Assembly (NCBI GenBank): GCA_024704765.1
Contig: JAKMXF010000325.1
Span: 39,865-103,864 of the forward strand
Direction of reading: 5' to 3'
Length of the DNA stretch: 64,000 nucleotides
Origin: Oopsacas minuta
Lineage: Eukaryota; Porifera; Hexactinellida; Lyssacinosida; Leucopsacidae
A program made the translations under genes and the position numbers. Position 1 is the first letter of the stretch. Each line of letters opens with the position of its first letter. The notes beneath the pieces were generated by a model. The model did not search any database and was not told where the DNA came from. It was given only the letters and a program-made list of their open reading frames with translations. Shown piece by piece: positions 40,380 to 55,500 of this stretch.

Positions 40380-43300
40380 CAATATTTGTATTAGCTAACT
40401 TTTTACTTAAATGTTTATAGGTATCTCTATTTTAGTTATTTATCAATTTAATCGTTTTTAGTATGTAACCACTAAGCAGTCATGTACATAGTTACCTGGA
40501 TGACATAAGATTACTGGTTATATTTATCGGTTTCGGCTGTATAATCTCACTAATAGCATTCGTCCGGATAAATAGATTGCAATTTAATGAATCATAAATT
40601 GTTATGGAATTATCCGGTCGAAGCACTTTAAAGTAGACTGATGAATCTGAATGTTTCAATACATTTACGAATTAGTATTTTATAATACGTATCCACTTCT
40701 TTATAACTATGGATAATATACATAGATTTAAACACAGATTTACCTACTCTTTTTAGGAATTAGTATTACATAAGCGGAATTTGTATGAACCAAACTAATC
40801 TCAAATGTATTGGAGGACCGTAATTACCTGTACAATGATGTAATCCTCGTATGACTAATCCATTTGTTAAGGTAAAGTATAATTTCCTTTATTTTGGTAG
40901 ACCGATATCCAAGTTTGAAAATTCCAGATTTTGGTTAACCAGGCCGCTAGCCCTTCCTGGAGCTTATTTTAGTACTGTTCTCCAGGTAGGGTATTAATTG
41001 AGCACTTCCAGCGTTAGTTTACAATCTGGGTCCAAAACCTTTCTGCTCGGAATACTCACATTTGTTAAAATGAGCTCTGAGACTCTTGGTACACATTTCA
41101 GTTTCAATTATTTAATATATTTAACATTTTGCCTTTCGCCTACTTCTCTTACCAATTTAAGAGTATCGATACTTAACAGTACTATTACATACAGTCATAC
41201 TTAATTCCTATTAATTATGTCTTAATTAATTAAATGTAGATTGGATATTTAACATTAACTTGTGATTGATTAAATTCAATTGTCAGCTGTAGTAAGATAG
41301 AGTGAAGTCCCATGTTCTTACGTATAGATAGTACTAGATTAGGGTGCTATATACAATGTAACCATTCTTCAGTTGTATAGCCATTATATCCATTCTGTGT
41401 AGTAATAATTCTTTTTTGGATTCTTATGCGACCTAAGACCTGATTATAATACATATCTCTCGAAACTTGAATACACTGAAATCGCATCTAGTCACCTCTT
41501 AATTTCAATGATGAAATTATTATTCACGAAGCTAGAATATATGCTTTTATCATCAATCTAGCCATGTGTGCTGTAGATGTCTTAATGATTCAGAATCCTT
41601 CTAAAATGAATAGATATATTTCAAAGATTTCCTTCGATTTTGGAAGAATTATCCAACATTACAAAGAACGAATAATTGCTGTAATACTTCCTGTTGTTTG
41701 GAGCATTTATTTATGAAATAAGTACTGGACATTATAATTTCTGTCATTACTTGTTTACATACACTGCACTACGTTGTTAAGCTATCTAGCGAGCGAATCG
41801 CACTACAATATTAATCTAATGACTCATTTTCCTAGGAAAATCACTGATTTGAGTATTATACCCTTACTCCTAAATCTTCCTATTTACAGGCTCTTATTTT
41901 GTAAGCAGTTAATCTAATTATGTCGACGAACAAACATAACAATATTTTCTTGTGTGTACCCACGAAAATTACACCCACATATAGGCATATAGCTTACAAT
42001 ACTTCCATCTGTATGTATATTTTTCAGTGTTAAAATTGTTTTTTTTTTTTTTACTTGATATTTGGCGTAATTAAACAAACCAAAAAAATATTCTCACAAG
42101 GAATTTACAGATCTTCTTTAGTTACAAAACAGAGCTTGTTAATACTTTGTCATTTTAGTTTTCCTGAATTGATGATCTATCTTATAATATAACGAGTCTT
42201 TGGCTCATCGTTTCGCGATGAACTTGCACCTCGAAGTAACCATTTATTCTCCGAATTGACGGCTCCTTTGAGTATTATAAGATAGATATATTTAGAACAA
42301 TGTAATTCACAAATATACGCGTATATTATATGGAATTATTTTATAAGATCAATCCCCTTCGTAGTCGTTGAAAGCAAGTATCTACCTAAATTTTGAGTTT
42401 TTGCTAATTTGTTTACTTTATATTCATAAAAACAATAATAAATGGACATATGAGGAACTTGAAAATACGAAATTCTGGTTCAGCGTATTGTGTTACCCCT
42501 GTGTAGCCGTTTAGAGCTAGCCTGTATTTATATTTTAAATTTGACTAATTTTTTACTTATATTCATAGAAACAATAATAAATTTACATATGAGAAACGAA
42601 ATTCGATAATTAATTTTTTTGTATCATTGTAGAGCATTTTGTCGTATAAAACTGACTAGACTCAATTTCAATAATTGTACAAATTTTCTTCTCATACGTC
42701 ATTAAATAATAACTTTAAGATATGGAAATAGCTAAACGACCCGCATGTTCATGTGAAGCTGAAACACATTATCCTTAACGTATAACAATAGGCGAAATAT
42801 TTGATAATTAATTACTGCATCATTTCTTTCTTATGCTAACATCATCAATTAATCAATTGTTCTTTAGCATTAATTTACTTTTTACGCTGTATTAATTACA
42901 TTACAGTTGAAATTGGGTTATTTTGTCCATTTGATTGCACTGCCAAAACGACAAATAACCTGATAGACAAAACCCATTATGCTTGATATTGTTAGACAAT
43001 AATATTTGTGATAGCTAATATATAACAATTGACAATAAACAGGAAGGCTGCATATTATTTGCTATTAATTAGGGCATGTACTAATCGAGTATTTTGAAAA
43101 ATCACTAATATATATTATAGGACAAATTATATCAAACGATTTACAATTGTTTACACCCCAGATAGACAAAAATATCCGATAAGATAAATTAATCCGAAAG
43201 ACAAGATAATCCTATTATTTTATATGGGAATTACAAGTAAACAATGTTTACGCTGACTTGACAAAAATCATCCGTTTGGAGAAAATAACCCGATTTCTAC

Positions 43301-43596
43301 TGTATAGTGAATTTTTCCAATACAATATCATATTGAATATTTAAGTTATTTGGTGGAATTTCCCTATTCAATTATAGTTCCTATTGACTTGATTATTAAT
43401 ACATGAATTAATTTATAATTTGAATAAATCATTATTCTTCCTCATTTTTTAACGAATTAGGTAATCCATTTATTCCTCATTAATGTTTCTTACTGCATTT
43501 GTACCTTTGACCTTCTACAGCAGGCTATGGATCAAAGTTTAGGAAATATCTATCAAGAATTCTAGATACATATGGTATAATTTTAAAATTTAGCTA
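40380..43596. other. Intergenic between TASOR-like gene and OXCT1
   Basis: No gene was recognised. A copy of the Helitron-like repeat begins at 42179 (ATCTTATAATATAACGAG plus hairpin) and runs to about 42600 without a clear right end. The OXCT1 ATG is preceded by AAAATTTAG, a weak 3' splice site. Confidence 0.5.
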
Positions 43597-46500
43597 ATGA
43601 TTAGTCTGCTTCGTAGTGGCTACATCTTAGGTTCGCAATTGTTACCCCGATCTGTATCATCTCGCAGCCTTAGTCTCTCTGGCTTGTGTCGAGTAGAACT
43701 GTGCGGATCTGTTGAGGAAGCTATTCGAGACATTAAAGACGGAGACAGACTTCTTGTTGGAGGATTCGGACTTTGTGGAATTCCAGAGAACCTCATCCAA
43801 GCTATAGCTGATTCTGAGCTCACTGACTTGACTTGTGTAAGCAATAATGCTGGAACTGATAAATACGGACTTGGGATACTCCTGAATGCCCGCAAGATTA
43901 AGCGCATGATGTCTAGCTACGTTGGAGAGAACAAGGAATTCCAACGACAATATTTAGATGGTGAACTTGAGGTGAGAATGCTATATGACTAATTTACATG
44001 TTGTAGTAAAGCTACATTATCCGCACTCGTTACTACCAGTCAATGGTGTTCCGATAAGATAGTCTAGCCGACATACTGGGAGTGCAACTCTGGCTTCTGT
44101 GTCATTTTTCTACCATATTAATTAATAAGGACTAGTCGCTAGCCACCCAATAATTCCTGAAAATAGTCTGTTCTGTTAGTGAAGTTATAACTATCTATTT
44201 CATGCACCCCAAGTGACCAGCATTTGTAGCAAAAACTTGTATTACGACTTATTAAATTTTGGATTTATTCTAGTAAATTATGCAAATTATCCACTCAATG
44301 CTATGTCAGGGGCCGCCAGCGTCTGATACTAGGTGGCTCGGACCTGGATTCGAAGAAGTTTATGTGGCGCCAGTAACAAATATTAATGCATTCAATTACA
44401 CGGCAGGTGGCGCATTACTGGTGGGTGTTCCGCTAGCGAGCCACCCATAATTTCTGAATAGTATTTTTGGTAATTCCTAAGTTGTTTAATACATCTTTCA
44501 ATAAAGACATATTACGTATAAAACGTATTCTACGTATAGCCCACATTTTTGGTGACGTAATTCTATTAGCACGTGATTCAATTTGGTGACGTAATTATTT
44601 TCTTACTTTCCACGAAAACAGTTGTTCTCGACTTGATTGTGAGAATTACGATATTATGGACTTGATTATTATGAACCTTCTACAATTATAACCATCTTAA
44701 ATTTTCCTATTTCCAGATTGGCCTAAACGTATAATTCTCTCTAATTGATTAGTCATAACGGATTATACGTACTACAGTAATAATACAATCTAGCTAATTT
44801 CTACGAGGAGATGTCATGTCATAAATATGTCACCTTATAAACATCGAGATAGTCGCTAATCTGATATGGTCGACCCCTGGGCCTGTACATAACTAACAAA
44901 AGGGGTAACCAAGTATCCTGAATCTGAATTTCTTTTCGTTGTCATTGTCAATTCCAACATTTTACAACCTAGACTTAGAGTATACATGTGTATAGGAATC
45001 TAGGCGAGGGTTTACAGTATTCCAATCTTTTTTATTCTCATAATTTGTTTACTGTTTGTATAATTAGGTTGAGCTAATACCACAAGGAACTCTAGCAGAA
45101 CGTATCAGAGCTGGAGGTGCTGGTATTCCAGCCTTCTACACTCCCACAGCATACGGTACTCTTATTCACAAAGGTGGTGTTCCTTTAAAGTTTGGAAAAA
45201 CTGGAGAACCAGAGATATCTAGTACTCCTAAAGAGTCCCGACGCTTCGGAGAAAGAGATTACGTTTTGGAGACATCTCTGAGGGGAAACTTCTCTCTTAT
45301 CAAAGCCTGGAAAGCTGACCATAAAGGCAATCTTGCATACAGGATGTCAGCTCGTAATTTCAATGCCCCCATGGCTAAATCAAGTGATGTAACTATTGTA
45401 GAGGTAGAAGAGTTGGTGGAGGCAGGAGACCTCCCTCCAGGCCAGGTATGTAGATTTTATATACTAATATACCATCCATTCCATCGGTTAGATTAGTTCT
45501 CTAATATATTATCTTATGATAAGTTAATATTCTATCAGTTACAGAGTTCTGTAACTCCTCATTTGCCTGCTGTATGTGGTCGGCAGTATGAATTTCGCGG
45601 CTGCAAATTTCTTCATAAACTATAATTGTTTACATTTTAAAGAATATTTATATACTTTTAAATTTTCATGTAGACATTGGTTTTCTAATCATATTTTAGT
45701 CACTAATCAGAGCCTATTTAAATATTTGGTGCTATGAAATTCCCGTCTTAAATACACAGTTGCTCGATTTGCCCTTTCAATGTTTGACTCAAAATATAAT
45801 TGTGAGAAAAGCTTTTCAGGAATTTGGCAATGTTGTCTACAACGAAATTTCCAGCCGACAGAGTGGGACTCGGGCTTATGGATCATGATTTGGACCTATC
45901 AACAATGATTAGTATAAGAAAGTTATACAGTCTGTCCGATAATTATTTAGAATTTTTAAAATTATAATCCCTGGCTAACTAGGACAGCGATAGAACTAAT
46001 TTTAGCAAATATATAATGTAGAATATTGCGAAATTAATATTTTATTTTGCATCCGTCATTATCTATTATTAATTGACACCTCTTTGGCATTGATCTCCAA
46101 TAATTTTCTAGAAAATCTCTATTGATATTTTCCCACAAGTCGGTCAACTCCTTCTTCGGCTGTGTAATATTCTTTGTACCCTTTTTAACAGCTTTTGTTT
46201 GACCAAAGCAAACAAGTTTTCTATGGGGCTAATGTCTGGACTCTGACTAGGCCAATTAATCTTCTTATTGGGCATGTTTTTCTCCATCCAAGCATTGGTC
46301 ATTTTTGCGGTATGCTTGGAACATTGTCCTGAACTAAGAACCAATCATCTTGGTGGAATACATGAGCTTGGGCAAGCAATGAACTTCCAATATCTTTACA
46401 AACAATTCTGCATTCAGCATATGTGTGAAGATACACAAGGGAAACGTCCCCATAGAGGGGAAAGCTGCCCATATGTGAATTTTTGAGTATGTTTGACTGT

Positions 46501-49500
46501 GGGTTGAATCCTCACCATGCTCTTTTGGTCCACATCCAAATTCGCCCTCGACACAACCAAATTAAGGCCTCATCAGCAAAAATAGCATGCTGCCATTGGT
46601 TATCAATGTTATTCCTTGCCCATTGAATTCTATAGAGCCGATTCTTTTCTGATAACAGGGGAACAGGCGTCGGATAAGGCTTGGAATAATCAAGTTTTTT
46701 CAAGCAACGACTCATGTTATCTCTTCCTACTTGAACTGGACACTTAGCTGTTAAATTGCGAATTGAAATCGCAGGATTTATGTTAATGGCCCTAGTAACA
46801 TATTTCTTTATTTTGGGGACAAGTGTCCAAGTCTACCTGCTCCACTCTTGTGAACAAGAGAGGTTTCAGTCTTTAGACAAGAAATCAAGTTGTAAACGGT
46901 TGCAATAGACACACCCACGATAGAGCTGATTTCCTTCGGAGAGTGTTTCTTTCCTATTAAGAGTATTTGAATTTGTTTCCTCTTTGATTCTTGAGACATT
47001 TGGACGATAAATAGCTATTTAATGTATGAATAATGTTAATGAAATAAAATTCTAAAAAAATGCTTCGTCATCTTGAAGTCATGCCATATTATTTTCACCC
47101 AAAGATATATTTTGTACATAGCCAATGTTTATTGTTGAAGTAAACCCCTCTGTTAATAGATAGTAATAATAGTACATCTATCACTTGAATAAATATACCA
47201 GAAATGACCAGGAATACTAATTATAGGCTATTCTAAATAATTATCGGACATACTGTATATTGAGTCACGAGATAAATAACATTGATTCAATTTCGGATAA
47301 AGAAAACACTTCAAAATCGAGCTCAATATTATCTCTCTCCACACTCACCGACTTATCATCATTGATCATTTCTAAGTTTGACTGCTTATCCCTAGCAAGT
47401 ATAATCATAGGAAAGGTTGAGTAAAAGGAAACACGTCATAATTGATTTCCTCAAACTATCAGAAAGTTCGAATATGAGGACTACACTTAGTGAAATCGTA
47501 AACCTTATTATATCCGAAACCTACCGTACGTATGTACTTCTTTATTTATCCTAACTGAATTATAAACAGATAATACAAAGTCAGAACATGGTAAATTAAG
47601 AAATAGGAGCGAGCTTCGCTTGTTCGCGTTGCGCAGCTTGCGAACACTGTACTTCAATGTGACTCGGCACTTTATGCCACGAATCTTATATAGGCACAAC
47701 AATAATTTACATGTGAGTAACTTGAAAGTGCGAAATTCGGAATCCGCGTACTCAACTACCCCAGTATAACTGACTAGTTAGAAATTTGTTTACTTTATAA
47801 ATCATAAAAACAACAATAAATTTACATATTATATATGTGAAAATGAATATTCCGTATTTGTTTGCGTTTTATCCTTAGAATACTGGCTAATGAGACACAT
47901 ACAAGTAGATACATGTTACCATCCGTGATATTACTGTTTAACACAGGGTTTATTTCAAATACGTGCGATTTCTTGAGTAATTGTACTTGTACTTTAGTAC
48001 TTTAAACCCAAGGAAATTCTATAATATTTGTGAGTGGGTTGTTACCCTAAATTTGATATGTAATCTATCTGTGGATAAGAATACTATTAAGTGTATTTAG
48101 CCACATTAGTATACGCATGAGAATTTTAGATCAATTTTATGTATTCGTATTTATTTTCACTGAATATTATCAATACCACAGAAGCCCAGGTATCGAACAC
48201 ATCAGAAATTATGACTATTCCAGCATCCCGGAAGAATTATAGCTTACTCAATAAGTTACCTCCCTGAATTTACAAGAAACTCACTCTGCAGCTGGCTTCT
48301 AGCACAATAACTCTTTTGGGCAAATATACATACATTCTCTACGACTCTCGGTATACATATTAACAAACTGGGGTTAGAGAAATACCTAGCATGGCACGGT
48401 ACCCTTAGATATCTGAAACGATCTAGCCCTTGTGAATTGGTATCAAAACACGTATTTTGTTCGTAGAATCAATAAGAACAGTTTCTTTTGTATCAATTGA
48501 AACTCTTTTTATATACCGGGTATATACCGTATATATACCGGGTATTTCTCCGAATAAGCGCCGGGGATTTCATATGCACGAAAAAATAAGCACCGAGGCG
48601 CTTATTCGGGGAAATACGGTAATCGTAGTTATACTATTAGTTTCTATACACCATGGATAATACTCATCATTTTACCATTTACAGATTTTCTGCATTTTTG
48701 TGTTTCTATAAATAATTCATAAGTCAACAATCAGATCAGTTATTTGATATAAGTTATTTACACTAAAACCAAAATTACCCATTTCCATCGTTCAATGATA
48801 TATTTCTAAAATTTCAAAATTCGCCTGGAAATCGATTTTGAGACTCTTGACATTGAGCACTAACAAAATACGTGTTTTAAATTATAAGATGTAAATTTAT
48901 TGGATACCTGCTGATTGACGTTTAGAGATGCGTGCTGTGATTAATTACGTATATTTATTGCTACACACTCCGAAACTCATTATTTCGACGTAATATGATA
49001 TTATTGACTACTAGTTGTGAATAATACGCGAGTCTAGTTGTTGTATCTGACGATTTGCTATAAACTATCAAGTAATATAAATCTATTTTAATCAATACGT
49101 ACTTTGAACTGATAAGATTAATTATGCTATCAATTTTATTGTAAACTTTATTAATATAATAATTACTTGTTAATTGATTATTTAATTATTTGGATTGAGA
49201 AGACACAAATAGAAATAATTATAGGTGAAGAAATTATATTAAACTACGTAGCCCTACAGTTTCAGAATTAGCAATCTATAATTCTATGCAATCATTAATT
49301 TGCAATGCAAACACTGCGAAAATGAGATTTCGTATGCAATCTAAACTCAAGCAATGAATACTGATATGTATAACTAATTCTTCGTATTTACTTTCATATC
49401 TATTTTGAACCAAAATATAATTATCACTCATAATTTCAATTTAACACAGCTATCATAGAGCTTATATTTACTGTGTTGACTGTAATAATTAAAATTCTTT

Positions 49501-52500
49501 TAGAATTCCTATATTGTGGGTTAGGTCATTTCTTGAATTGTAGAAAACTGATCTTTAAATTTCACAGGCTTGTCAGAATAATATAAGTTCATATATGTAT
49601 AGGAACTTTTCGCCATTGGCATTATCTTTCTTTGAATTTTCTAAATAATATTCGGCATATGTACTTTTGTCTAATATGACTGGCAAATAGAATATCAGTG
49701 AAATCTTTCTGTCCGTAGATTGATTGAAGATCCTAAACACCCTCAAGTCTTATAGGCATACAATGGCAAGGGTATAGTTATCCTGGATCTGACAATTTCA
49801 ATTCTTGAACCAAATTCACTCCAACGAAGAAATTATGAATAATTTATCACTTTTTCGTTACAATGCATTACTACTCATGTACTACATGTAACATATAGCC
49901 AAACTTTATAGCTACAGTACGTCATTAGATAATGGGAAATTTCCATGTTTATCTCAGGGTATAATCGTTTAGATAAAGCCTATAAACATTCCTAAGTATA
50001 TATGAAGTACGTCTAATGCTGGGATAATATGTGAAGTATACTGTTTTGATGATTTAAGCGATATGTGGCATCACTACCTTAAGTACAGTACTGACTAATT
50101 TTTATTGCATAGTTGTTGTTTAGTCTCCCTACCTCATTCTTTAAAATCAAATACGTATGTTAGAATAATATCATTTTAGGATTCTTTATCCTAGATAACA
50201 TATGAATAGTATCTATTTAACATTGACACCTAACCAAACAGCAACTGCTCCGAAATTATTAGACGCTGCTGCCATACTGGCAATTATTGTCTAAATAATA
50301 TCTAACATACGAGCCTTTGGCTCATCGCTTCGCGATGAACTTGGCGCATTGCACCTTGAGGTATCCATTATTCTCCAAATTGATGGCCCCTTTGAGTATT
50401 ATATATATATATATATATAGAACAATGCAATTCACAAATATACGTATATGGCATATATATTATTGAATTATTTTGCGGGATCAATCCCCCTTTGTAGCTG
50501 TCGAAGCATGCCTATCCATAAAACCAAGGATATTTACCAATCAACGGACAGACAAACAGACAATCAACAATTGAGATTTAATAATATAGATGTTGTTTAC
50601 AATACCATATTCGGACTCAGCATACTCAATTACCCCAGCATAGTCGTTGAAAGGATGATTCTACCATAATTTTGAAATTTGTTTACTTTATATTCATAAA
50701 AACAACAATCAATTTACATATGATTAATCTAAATGTGTGAAAATCGGATTCAGAATGTTCGCTATATTTAGTGAAGTTTTATTGAATTCTATTTACTTCC
50801 TTGAATTAAACACGATAAATACATAGTTATGCGACAATTTCAAAATTGCATACCGTAAATCATTTCCTTGACACCAGACAAACAACAATAATTGAGATTT
50901 AATAATATAGATTATGAGTGTCTGGCGTACATCTAGCAGAATCACTTTTCTGTATCTATCATAATACCTGAAATTTGGCATAATTATTGTATTGGATAAG
51001 AACGATGGTTATTGACTATTTTCTGAAGCATAAGTAGTTACACTCTCTACGACTGTGTTAAAGTATCCATCTAATTATCGATGTAATAATGATTACAATT
51101 TCATGCTATAGCCGGGCTGATGTAATTATAAACTACAAATCTCCTATACTATGTAAATGCTTTATAGATTAAATTTGAAAATATCAATACATATCAATAC
51201 ATATCAATACATATCAATACATATCAATACATATGCATTCTCGATGCGATTGTAACCTACAAAACTATTTAAATATATGAATACGGACCTAAATGTAACT
51301 TTTCATAAATCCTAACAGAATTCGTGTGTATAAAATTTCAAACTTCTCAAAACCTTAGGGCCACTGAATATATTGGTGAAAATGATAGCGAATATATTTC
51401 TCATAGCAGTTAAGTGAATATAGCTGCGGTTAACCGGCTAGCCGAATCTAGCCTAGGTTAACATGTTTAATTATAATCATGAATAAGAGGAGCCATATTC
51501 ATAATGACTACCATAAATATATCCTACATCTATATTATTGTATCTTAATTGTTGTTTGTTTGTATGTTTCTCAGTTGTCAAGGGATGGATTTATGGCGTG
51601 GATATTTTGAAATTGAATTTCTCGATGCTGAAATGTCGCATAACTATGTATTTATCGTGTTTATCAAGGGAGTAAATATTATTCAATAAAACTTCGCTAA
51701 ATATATCGAATATTGCTGAATCTGATTTTCATGCTTCTGAATTAATCACATGTAAATTTATTTATTGTTTTATGAATATAAAGTAAACAAATAATCAAAG
51801 TTAGTGGCCGCTCCTCTCTTCCTATGCTATAGGATATCTCGAAGAGCGGAGCTACGGGATCTTCCCAAAGCAAAAGCTTGTGTTTATGAAATTTTGGGAT
51901 GTTTTAGCTGTTCTCTGCAGTTTGATATATTTGCCTTGGCAACAGAGCTTCTATTCCCTGTTGAGTCTCTAAAGTAAGAGGAACATGGATAGTAGTACTC
52001 TCTTAGCTTATAGCTCTAATTGTGTATAACATCTACTGTAGTATTTGCACAATCACAAGAATCCTTGAGCCACATTTCAAATATTACGATACCATTATCT
52101 CGCCATCATTACAAGATTAGATTAACTTAACTCACCTACACAATATAAACACTAACGTTATCATTAATAATATTTGATAATCACTATACTACTATTTTTG
52201 TGTAAATGCATTTATAATTAATCGAGGCTCCAATATAGTCAAATAGAGTATGCAGATTAGAATTAATATAGTTTATACTTGAGTTTATTATTCATTAAAG
52301 TATAGTTATAACTAATCACACAATTACTAAATTCACAGATTTTACAAGAAAGAGCTCTAACCAGCAACCTAATGATTTACGTCACTAAATAGATTGCTGG
52401 AGGGCACCAACATAGGTTGATATGCCTCTTATGTGCATGCTGTCACATAGGTTGCTGGTTAGAAACTCTTTAAGAATGATGATAGTTATCGAAAAATGGT

Positions 52501-55500
52501 CATGATTGACAGATGAACATTAACATGACCTGCTTCGGCTTATTGATTCGAATTTCACAAATTACATTACCTGTTTCGCTTTAGTGTTCCTAATGTCACA
52601 GTACAATAGAAATTAAAAACAGCACCATATGGGTCTCACACATATGATACATATACTTGTATTTCAATAGCATTTGGTTTGCAGTGTACTCGTCAAATAC
52701 AGTCTAAACCTGTTTTCTCTTATATCGGGGTTACTCTTTCTTATCGGCTTTCACTCTGAGATTTCAAAGAATGCGAGATGCATTCCATCGGTTTTCTTAC
52801 CATATTGTCCTGCAAGGAAATGGTAAGAATAACCGGTTTTAACTATATGTGTTTTACAATATAAATGAATTTATATTTCCAAGTAGATTTATAGCAAGAT
52901 TTTGCTGCAGCCATCAAACCATTAAAGATAAAAATGGCTTTCAAGTGAAAAAGATATCCATTGTCTGTATATATACAATGTATAATATAAACGTGTTACA
53001 CCCTACAAGCCTACAGCGGATTTATTGTTAATTTATGCGAACAACAAGGGTACCTCGAAATGTGTGCCGGCTAGTAAGAGGTACCCTTGTTATTCGTATT
53101 AACAATGGTCTACCGGATCGGGTCAAGTTCGATCGCTTTGCGTTGTTGTTTATTATTTGATCTTTGTGGTTCGTGATGTACCTAATAACATGGAATGATG
53201 GCTCCTTGGGAGAGGTGATAGAGTGATATTCCTGTAAAAGTTTCCCAATTATGACTTGTTATTATTTTTTAATTATGTATTTCTCTAAATATTTATATTT
53301 GGTATTAGATTTGATTTAAAATCACCTTTACTTCTACTCTCAAATCAACTAACAACAAACAAACACAAACTAGACATATCTATTTTAATAGATATGATAG
53401 TAATCAAGTCGGTATGCCTGTAATATTATTATCATGATGCTATTCTTCTTTTCTACATAGTAATTCAGCTAACATTTTAAATATTCATGTCTTATAAGAT
53501 GACTTCATTGGCAGCTATATCATTGAATATATATATCGAGTGACATGCTCACTTTCTCCTCTGTTTTTCAGTGGAATAATCATTAAGCGTTTAATGAAAC
53601 CTGGTGCTATTAACTTCTTTTGTGTCATCTTAATTGCACTAATGCGATACATTTCTTTTCCTTGCACTATAATTTATTGATAATTTGTATAGTGTACTAC
53701 TACTACATTATCTACATACGAATTCTATTATTTTAAAATTCATTTAAGTTGTAAAGTACAGTGAAATCCGCCTATTAGTAACTTTTTTCACTAACATAGG
53801 CCCATAGAGTACAGTTTTGTTTGGTAATTTGTGCATAATAGCAAAATTAGCATCTGTATATTTTGATCGAATTTTTTGCTGAACTTTAATCAAATTTTCT
53901 TATATCGAACTTTGATCGAATGATGAAAAAGGCAAATTTTGTTCAAAAAGTTCTACTAAAATGTCTTCAGTCGAACTTTGATCGAAAAACTTTCTTGCTC
54001 CACGACACCACAATATTCAGGGGGCACACCCTTACCCCCATGTAATGCCACGATACACCGGACTCGACTGATTTCAATCTCAGGATGTGCTACAACTTTT
54101 TATTTTATTAATTAGAAGCGAGTACCATTGGGAGGGGATTAGGGATTTAGTTCGCTACCTTATGGCTCCGGGAGTTTATATTGTGTTCGTTATTAGCTAC
54201 TAAGGGACGGGAGAGTGGAATTAATGCTAATTTTTTGATTGGATGGAGTTTTGTTGGATTGATAATTATAAAAGTTTGTAAAATGGCGGATCGTTGGATT
54301 TTTTGTTTTATTTTCTCCATTTTCTGTCAAAGTTCTCTTTCTCGATCAAGATTCAACAATTTTTGATCAAAGTTCTACCAAATATTCGATCATAATATAC
54401 AGATTCCAATATTAGCGTATTAGCAAAGAAAGTTGCTATTAGGGGTTTCCACTGTATTTACTAAGAGTAATCCTGAAGGGCTTAAAAGTTAACCTGTCAT
54501 GGAGGTAGTCTCCCTACCTTATTGAATAGTATTTAAAACATGTAATATTTATTTCTTGGCATTGCATTTTGCAATTCCGAAAATGGCCAAACTGCTTATT
54601 GATCGTATTTATCAATATTAACTTGAATAATTCCTACCTGACGAATCTGAATTTCGTTTCTCAACTTTCTCATTTGTAAATTTTTTATTAATATAAATTA
54701 CAGTAGTATGTAGTCGGATAAGACGTTCGATCGGTAAACGAGAATTAGTACTTAGTAACCGGAATACTCCTTTTGCTAATATTCTTCCTATACAATTAAT
54801 ACAAGATTAGTAATTTAGTTTTGGAGAATTGTAATACTAACCGAGTTCTACTGTAAACGAATAATTAATCTTTCAAAATATACGTAGAGATATGCTCTGA
54901 ACCGATACACGCTCATTCCACAGAGATAACTAAGTACACTGAATCCGAAATTTGCAATTTCAAATTTCTAATATGTAAAATTATTGTTATCTTGATGGAT
55001 ATAAAGTTAACAGAGAAATAATCCGGGGCTATTGATGGGTCATGGGTTGCCAATAGTACCCATTATTCATTCTGCTCTATAGCCCATGTTACAGGGCTGT
55101 AGCTGTATCAACTCATTTTGAGTTGGCAAAATCAACTCATTTTAGCCTACCAACTCATTCAAGAAAATGAGATGATTTTAGTAACTCACTTTATTGAATA
55201 TATTCCATAAGAAGAATGATTAGTACCATTTCTAGGGGTACAGTATCTAAACAGTGAGAATTTACTAATTTACTACAGATAAATAGTTTGTAAGCTGATT
55301 CTAATGTTTCAGTCGATGCTTCAAAGAAACAAGCATCTCAACTGTTGCTACATCTAATGTGGCTCTGTGCGGTTTGGAAATTCTCCCTAGCCCTAATTAG
55401 ATCTTTGGTTTATGCTTGATATATCATTATCATAAATTAATGGTTCATAGTTTATACACTATATTTGGTATTTAGCAAATTTATTGAATTACAGTCTATG

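Noticed and set aside
43620-43950. Two minus-strand frames opposite OXCT1 exon 1
   Set aside because: They are antisense shadows of a strongly conserved exon.
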